From: Siderastrea radians
Lineage: Eukaryota; Cnidaria; Anthozoa; Scleractinia; Rhizangiidae
Assembly: GCA_964017195.1 (NCBI GenBank)
Contig: OZ024896.1
Location: 30,032,430 to 30,096,429 of the forward strand
Length of the DNA stretch: 64,000 bases
Reading direction: 5' to 3'
The notes below the pieces were generated by a model. The model searched no databases and had not been told where the DNA came from. It saw only the letters and a program-made list of their open reading frames with translations. Shown here piece by piece: positions 57,549-64,000 of this stretch. How positions within the stretch are numbered: position 1 is the first letter of the stretch; every line of letters starts with the position of its first letter. Made by a program: the position numbers and the translations under genes.

Positions 57549-58456
57549 CAGGGCTCAAATTTATTTTTTTCGATAAGTAACCATTTAGGTTAGTAGACAA
57601 ATTTTACTAACCAAATTATAAAGTTTATTACCCAATAATCTGTGATTTAATTTACAACAATAATATAAGATATTAAATATTATTATTATTATTAAAAATT
57701 GCGTTAACAAATGGATCACACTAATGTATGAGTGGTTCAAATTACATGTACATGATGATCTGATGACCTTTGAAAAATGAACTGTTTGTGTCTGCTAGGG
57801 TGGGAAATTCCCTGCACACACTGCAAAGCATTTCTTGTTATCTTCATCGAATTGCAACCCAACGAACACTTTTTTTTCCATTCTTGGCAGAATGTTCACC
57901 CTTCTCTCTGCGTTTTCTTCATCTGGCTTCCTGCAGTCTTCCATACTTGTTCTTCTTTGTTTTTCTCCATCCTCCGTTTCCTCTCCGTTATTTTTGGGTG
58001 GCAGTCTATTTCTGAAAATTTCGTCTAATGAGGTCTGCATCTGATACGTAACTTTGAAACAAATAGGATGTACTGATCACAAACGAGCGTGACTTCCAAA
58101 AAAAAAAAAGACGGCGGAAGTAATAAAGTTGTGTTCAGGCCTCCACATCCAACAAATAGGCCTGGTTACCACGAGTTTTGTGGAGTAGGCAACTGAGGGT
58201 TTTCTTTTTCGATCGTACCATACGCTTCTCTTTTAAAACAACAAATTGGTCGAGATAAAAACAATTTCATGCCAAAAGAAACAGCAACCTTTCATGAAAA
58301 TTAATATTTGTTTCTCAGATTCTCTGTGTAAGATAATCAATTATTTTAAACAAGATTTTTACTAACCATGTCAGGTTACTTGGACACATTTTTAGTAACC
58401 AAACGTTGAAAACTACTAATCTTTGGTTAATGGGTTACTGTTAATTTCGAGCCCTG
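57549..58456. mobile_element. hAT-like inverted-repeat element (908 bp)
   Basis: Ends CAGGGCTCAAATTTA and AATTTCGAGCCCTG pair, with AGTAACCATTTAGG versus mirrored GGTTACT motifs inside. No clean target duplication is visible. The terminal form is close to that of 22836-24452. No transposase. Confidence 0.55.
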
Positions 58457-58640
58457 ATTCCACCCAGGTGTATAAAATGGGTACTGCTGACATACTGCTG
58501 GTGGTCACCCTGTGATGGGCTAGCATCCCATTCAGGGAGGGGGAGGGTGGTAGCAATACTGTCAGTTGCTTCGTGTTACAGAAACTGGGTTAAACTCCTG
58601 GTGGGCCTCCTTGGCTTGTGTGCAACTTAACGTACTGTAC
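58457..58640 (+). repeat. Interspersed repeat, GGTGTATAAAATGGGTA type
   Basis: A sequence of the form CCACCCAGGTGTATAAAATGG, then GTCACCCTGTGATGGGCTAG, then CATCCCATTCAGG. I know this as a widely scattered repeat type in marine invertebrate genomes, but cannot classify it here. Confidence 0.4.
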
Positions 58641-58881
58641 CTTTACCTTACCTATGGAAAACGAATCAGTTATCAAGACAGGATAAATAATTACACCTGT
58701 AGCTGTGAATTGTAGCTCTGACAAGTACTTCAAAGGTTATTGAAAGGCCTGTCATCATTGCCTGTCTGAGGAAAAGTTTTAGATGTTTGAGAAGTTGAAA
58801 GCCTTCCTTGTGATACCATGTCATTCAGTGTACTGTCTATGTGTAAAAACACACATAGTAGAGTTGAACATTGAAAGTTAA

Positions 58882-59755
<874 letters not shown>

Positions 59756-59827
59756 GTTGAAGAGAAGAGTTCTATCTCACCTCTTGTTGCTGGCTTGAGG
59801 AAAGAAGTACAAGCACTGATTACTGAA
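59756..59827 (+). CDS. DYNC1H1: Cytoplasmic dynein 1 heavy chain, exon 13 (residues 803-826)
   Basis: A 72-bp exon reading VEEKSSISPLVAGLRKEVQ, then ALITE. Acceptor CTTGAAAG, donor GAA|GTAAGA. The acceptor pyrimidine tract is weak, but the frame and conservation settle it. Confidence 0.93.
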
Positions 59828-60486
59828 GTAAGAATGTTTTTAGAAAATTAATGTTTACCTGTGTCATCTGGACAATCATGATGACCAGAATCAACTGAGC
59901 ATAGTAGGCTTTATAATTAGTGTTTCCCGTTCTAGGATCATTCCTATTCACACACTCATGAAGGGTAAAAGTAATGAGTGCCTACTGTATGTTTGAGAAC
60001 TTCCTGAAGCAACTTCCTTTTCTCAAAGGCCGGTTTATATGCTCAGTTTTGTCAGCCCAATTTATCTGCCTGACAGTAGTGGGGGCATGAATTGGACATA
60101 TATTTGACACCTGGTTCACAGCCGATTCGTGAAAATGAACATCAGCCCAAATTTTAACAAGTCAGGCCAACATTCTTTAAGAAATAGCCCGGTCAATCAA
60201 AATTCATAGAATAAGATTTCAAAAACCCCGTTTGATTCACACTCCGATACTCTCAGGCTGACAAATCATAGCATTTTACAACCACACGTAAGATTTATGC
60301 TACGATAATGTTGGGCAAACATATTGGGCCCAAAAATCGTAGCATATAAACTGGCCTTAACCCAAACCAAAACAAGCAGGTCCTGCATTTATAATTTTTA
60401 TTGTGGGGGACAGGTGTTGTAGATGTCTCATCACTCAGATAGCAGTCACAGATGTTTAGTAATGATATGTTTTATTATGTCTGCAG
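59828..60486 (+). other. DYNC1H1: Dynein intron 13 with one inverted-repeat MITE
   Basis: GT-AG intron. 60027-60358 has ends GGCCGGTTTATATGCT and AGCATATAAACTGGCC with mirrored TTGGGC/GCCCAA inside, a ~330-bp MITE. No other structure. Confidence 0.65.
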
Positions 60487-60570
60487 GGTATGGTTCTTGT
60501 ATGGGAATCCTACAAGTTGGATCCTTATGTGCAGAAACTTGCTGAGGCTGTGTTCAATTTCCAAGAAAAG
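60487..60570 (+). CDS. DYNC1H1: Cytoplasmic dynein 1 heavy chain, exon 14 (residues 827-854)
   Basis: Acceptor TGTCTGCAG, donor AAG|GTACTA. Reads [19 protein letters not shown], then EAVFNFQEK. Confidence 0.95.
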
Positions 60571-60709
60571 GTACTAATACTAAACATTTTTTGTCAACCT
60601 TTTAATAACATAATTTTTGAGTTTTAACACGCAACCTTTATGTCCATTTATTTAGTGTGATTAATTTCATCCTGGATAGCTTTGCTCAAATGTGAAATCA
60701 ACTTTCTAG

Positions 60710-60889
60710 GTTGATGACTTGCTGAGCAGTGTTGAGAAGATTGACATTGAAGTCCGCTCCCTGGAGACTTGTTCCTACAACAGTCAGACGTTCAGAGATG
60801 TTTTGGGTAAAGTTCAGAGAGCCGTGGATGAGTTAAATCTTCACTCCTACTCCAATTTGCCACAGTGGGTTGCAACGCTTGATCTACAG
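60710..60889 (+). CDS. DYNC1H1: Cytoplasmic dynein 1 heavy chain, exon 15 (residues 855-914)
   Basis: Intron 14 is only 139 bp. Acceptor CTTTCTAG, donor CAG|GTAACT. Reads [19 protein letters not shown], then [17 protein letters not shown] and [16 protein letters not shown]. Confidence 0.95.
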
Positions 60890-61304
60890 GTAACTGAAAT
60901 AATTTTAACCTTTCACTGTAAGTTGTAGTTAAAGATCTCGAATTATTCTTTGAAAACTACACTGCAGGGAAGTGCTGTTTAATAGCTTTCATTTGAATGT
61001 TCCCAATTAATGATTTCATCCACAGACTAAAAACTTAGAACCATCTTGTACAGAATAATAAACAGCACCACAGGAAAGTTCTGCTCCGTAGCTTACATGT
61101 ATAAAAATTACTTGAATGACCACACTTTAGGAATTCATCCTCAGACTTAAAAGATATAACCACTTTGAACAGAATAAGACTTACCGATTTAGAACCAGAT
61201 CATTTTAATAGGAAAATTCTAATAAGATTTTCCACTTTCTTAGCTTGTGTGATACATGTATCTAAGATTTTGTGCTTATCACTTTTGGTATGTTTTACTG
61301 TTAG
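60890..61304 (+). other. DYNC1H1: Dynein intron 15, family B repeats
   Basis: GT-AG intron. 60966-61170 holds about two family B units (TAGCTTTCATTTGAATG, GATTTCATCCACAGACT, GAACCATCTTGTACAG). Confidence 0.7.
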
Positions 61305-61451
61305 GTTGAGAAGTATTTGTCGGGTCGCCTGGAGGCTGGCCTCAAGAGCTGGACTGAATGCCTGAAGGGAAGCAAGACATCTCGGCACTTAATGGATGAC
61401 TCTGACACTTCCATGATGGCACACAAACCAGGGGGAGATCCTGACATACAC
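61305..61451 (+). CDS. DYNC1H1: Cytoplasmic dynein 1 heavy chain, exon 16 (residues 915-963)
   Basis: Acceptor TACTGTTAG, donor CAC|GTATGA (weaker exon end). Reads VEKYLSGRLEAGLKSWTEC, then a variable stretch LKGSKTSRHLMDDSDTS, then MMAHKPGGDPDIH. The variable part corresponds to a variable segment in vertebrates before the conserved HKPGG. Confidence 0.93.
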
Positions 61452-62195
61452 GTATGAAACCTGTTTTTATTTGAAAAATACAGATGTTACACCACTTTGC
61501 TTATTAGTAGCAGTAAGGATGGTGCAGTGGTGAGGGCATTCTCCTTCCACCGGTATGTTCCAGGCTTGATTCCTAGACACAGTGTTATGTGGGTTGAATT
61601 TGTTGGTGGTTTTCACCTTTTCTTGAAGGGTGTTTGTCCTGTTTCTTGAGTTTTCCTCCCACGGTCATCATTGTCATCATCATCATCATCATCAGTCCTT
61701 GTCATACCCAATGTCTATAGGGTACAAACAAAAGCTTTCACTGTGGTGTGCTTTTAGTTAGCCGTACTTCATACCAGCTTCTTCTGTCAATCTTTTCCAT
61801 GATAAAAGCCAAAAATTCTAATTAAAATTTGACGTGGGATCCCAGTACCACATATTTGTCAACGCAAGAATACCAAGTATTTCCCTTGTTTGACAAGTTG
61901 ATTTATTTATTATTTTTAGGTCCTCCTTCTTAGCCCCATCCACATCCTAACTTTAACCCTTAAAGCCCCAGTATCAACAAGGTACTCTCCTCATTGGCCT
62001 ACATATATTTCTTTTGGTGCAGCTCTGAAGAATTTATTTAAACATCAAGACAGTTCATTTTTGTCAGTCATTTCCTTCTTTCTCATGGCCAGTATGTTTG
62101 AGGATGTAGTGACGTTTTAAGGAGAAGGTAGGTGCTAGGGGCTTTAAAGGTTTACTTAAACTTCTTAACTGAATTTGCTCATTTTGTTTATTTAG
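61452..62195 (+). other. DYNC1H1: Dynein intron 16, SINE and family A MITE copy 6
   Basis: GT-AG intron holding a tRNA-derived SINE (61514-61700) and a reverse-orientation family A copy (61957-62152; TTAA at 61953-61956, then CCCTTAAAGCCCC, ending GGGGCTTTAAAGG). Confidence 0.7.
61514..61700 (+). mobile_element. tRNA-derived SINE
   Basis: GGTGCAGTGGTGAGGGCAT matches an RNA polymerase III A-box region, and GTTCCAGGCTTGATTCC about 35 bp later matches a B-box (decayed). GTTATGTGGGTTGAATTTG and TTTCCTCC then follow, and a CAT-run tail ends near 61697. The order is that of tRNA-derived SINEs known from corals and sea anemones. It is not a functional tRNA gene: the cloverleaf and the T-loop consensus are lost. 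Confidence 0.6.
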
Positions 62196-62342
62196 GTCCT
62201 AAGGCATGAGATCCTGATCCAGAATCAAGTGCTGTTTATTCAGCCCCCAGTGGAGAAAGTGCGAGAACACTTGATCTCAGAGCTACATGTGTGGGTTGGT
62301 AACATCACCCTGTTGCCTCGCATCCAGAGCTCACGATACCAG
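62196..62342 (+). CDS. DYNC1H1: Cytoplasmic dynein 1 heavy chain, exon 17 (residues 964-1012)
   Basis: Acceptor TTTATTTAG, donor CAG|GTAAGT. Reads VLRHEILIQNQVLFIQPPV, then EKVREHLISELHVWVGNIT and LPRIQSSRYQ. Last exon in the window. The protein in full should be about 4600 residues, so about 78 percent (linker, six AAA modules, stalk, microtubule-binding domain) lies downstream. Confidence 0.95.
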
Positions 62343-64000
62343 GTAAGTGTAAGCCCTTTCACAACGATGTACACACAGGAAATGACATTATTTTTGTAAA
62401 ATGGTACACTGTAGCTGTTGAGTACAAAACCAAATAATTATGACGAACCTTTTGAAAGTTGTGGTCTGGGGGAATTCGTAAATCACACTGACAAACATAA
62501 TACAAGGCACAGATTAAATTAAAACATTGCCAAAATGAAAAAGAGAAAAACCTAATGTATGGCATAATGTGCAGTTGTCAGTATGTTGTTACCTTGTCAG
62601 TATTGATTTGACTTAAAAATGTAAGAGGAAAAAGTTGCAAAAGTAGGGCAGGGTTGGTAAATTATTATCTCATAAGTATAGGAGAGGGTATGAATTTTTT
62701 TTTTTGCCTCTGGTGTGCAGATTTCTCCAAGATCTTTGTAATGTCCAAATGTTTGCCTCTAATGTAGAGAACTGGGAATAATAATATGCCATTTAAGGTA
62801 TTCCTGGAGGCTAAAGTGACCTTTTCTGATTGCCTCGATTTTTTCACAGCTTTGAGATTACTGTTAGGGAAATCTATTTGCCAAGTTTCAAATTCCTGGG
62901 CCAAACAGTTAAGTTCACTGAATGGTGCTGTCCATCATCAAAATTGAAGAGTGATCTGAATGAGGCAGTTCTAAAAAGTACACATAGCAGTCAACCATTA
63001 CGTTAAACCTCCTGGGTTGACATCTGCTTTACTATTTGTAAGTGCCTTGGGGCCTCCACTGTGGACAGCCAGCCCCCAGATGGGTTACTCCGTTGATGCC
63101 TGTAACCCAGCTATGAGCCCCACATGCCCCAGTGCCTGTGACACTGACTTAGTCAGAGGAGACATCATGAAACTAAGGGAAATGGTCAAAACTATTGTAG
63201 TCAGACAGGACCCACCATTCTGCAAAAAGACAGGTGGTCTCTTCATGTACCCCCCTTCCCCCACCTTAAAAAATGGTGTCTTCTTTGTATAGCCCCCACT
63301 CTATCAGGAGTAGAAACTAAGAAAAAGATTCAAACCTCCCTCCCAGCAATGCAAGCTTCAAACACACCTAATATGAAAGTCTCAACTCAAATTTTTAGGC
63401 CATTAAATTTTCTCCACTTGACTAATCAGACAGGTGGTATCTTGCATAGCCCTACCCCTACACAAGGTGGGTCCTCATCGAGTACACTTCTTATGACCAT
63501 TTCCCTAAGGATGGTGCCTCCTTTAGTTACTGCGCAGATGATCTGCGCATCTCGGGATATTCGGGTTCTTAAGGAATTTGCCGCCTAATACAACAATATT
63601 TTTGCGCGGTTCATGACTGTGGAAAAAGCAGATCTAAGCAAGGGGTATCAGAATCCAAGAAGAAAATTGGGGTAACCTTACATTTTTCAGAGATAATTGA
63701 GCTTAAATTTGGAAAGCAATTGCCATACATTCTTTGTATTTTGACGCTTTTTTAGAATTATGCTTGCTTAATTATCTCTGACAAATGTGTTGTTACCCAC
63801 ATTTTTCTTTTTGGATTCCAATTACCCTAAGTTCTAAGATCTACTTTTTCCCCATAGTCATAACCTTTGCAAAAATTCATCTCTATTAGTAGGCAGAATC
63901 CTTAAGCAAAAGAAAAAAGGTGGGGTGGTTGAGGTGAAAAAAAAAAAACAGCCCTGCAGAATGCCACAGAAAAGCGTTTAAGATACAAGTGCTCCACACC
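62343..64000 (+). other. DYNC1H1: Dynein intron 17, incomplete
   Basis: Starts GTAAGT and runs off the window. I looked for the next conserved block (the vertebrate residues after SQRYQ) and did not find it. Apart from the TTAA element at 63573-63901, it holds only AT-rich and C-rich unassigned sequence. Confidence 0.8.
63573..63901. mobile_element. TTAA-flanked palindromic element (329 bp)
   Basis: Left GGAATTTGCCGCCTAATA mirrors right TATTAGTAGGCAGAATCC. TTAA lies on both sides (63569-63572, 63902-63905). Further inside, AGATCTAAG, GAATCCAAGAAGAAAA and CAGAGATAATTGAGC are mirrored by their complements. Confidence 0.7.

Noticed and set aside
57770..58044. Overlapping hydrophobic frames on both strands
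   Set aside because: They lie inside the CAGGGCTC-ended element in a T/C-rich patch, with no motif or splice context.
61514..61590. Possible tRNA gene
   Set aside because: Box A and B-like motifs are present, but the cloverleaf cannot be drawn and SINE body sequence follows.
63017..63292. Candidate next dynein exon
   Set aside because: The translation does not match the conserved sequence expected after residue 1012, and no suitable acceptor and donor frame it.

Overview
This window is animal nuclear DNA, AT-rich, with spliced genes and a very dense load of DNA transposons and retroelement fragments. It holds the 5' third of one clearly recognisable gene, the cytoplasmic dynein 1 heavy chain (DYNC1H1 type), on the + strand. 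The protein aligns almost without gaps to the vertebrate protein as I know it. The closeness to vertebrate DYNC1H1, the many introns, and repeat types of the kind found in coral and anemone genomes (TTAA-flanked short elements, a tRNA-derived SINE, LINE copies ending in ATT or TTG runs) suggest a cnidarian, most likely a stony coral. The organism call is inference and no search was run.

Layout. Positions 1-28900 are intergenic with no confident host gene. They hold LINE 3' remnants (1-801, 8460-8647, 13110-14240), many inverted-repeat DNA elements, a 3.8 kb nested element (18261-22085) and a 1.6 kb hAT-like element with a 5-bp duplication (22836-24452). A compact promoter-like stretch with an E-box and a TATA-like motif lies at 28902-28937. 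The dynein coding sequence starts at ATG 29015. Seventeen coding exons (29015-62342) give 1012 codons of the tail region, and the motor lies beyond the window. Intron 1 (5.4 kb) and intron 6 (11.2 kb) are swollen by nested transposons. Intron 9 appears to be a GC-AG intron.

The most unusual object is in intron 6: a ~10.7 kb foldback (39066-49792) whose two arms are built from concentric minisatellite and non-repetitive modules in mirror order (terminal inverted repeat, GTTGT/GTTGC pentamers, 92-bp repeat, ~1.07 kb module, 51-bp repeat) around a ~2.8 kb core. The core holds a Penelope-type reverse-transcriptase fragment and a small inverted 61-bp array. A perfect 9-bp direct repeat flanks the element, and no transposase is visible. 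Decayed 51-bp-like units also occur in intron 1 inside a separate element.

A second theme is TTAA insertion. At least eight elements with matched ends are flanked by TTAA on both sides, and a further ~200-bp TTAA family has six copies, five in dynein introns and one upstream. One element (52194-53602) landed in the internal TTAA of a member of that family, which fixes both its target site and the order of events. The only features with a likely cellular function are the dynein exons and their promoter; the rest reads as mobile DNA and its debris.
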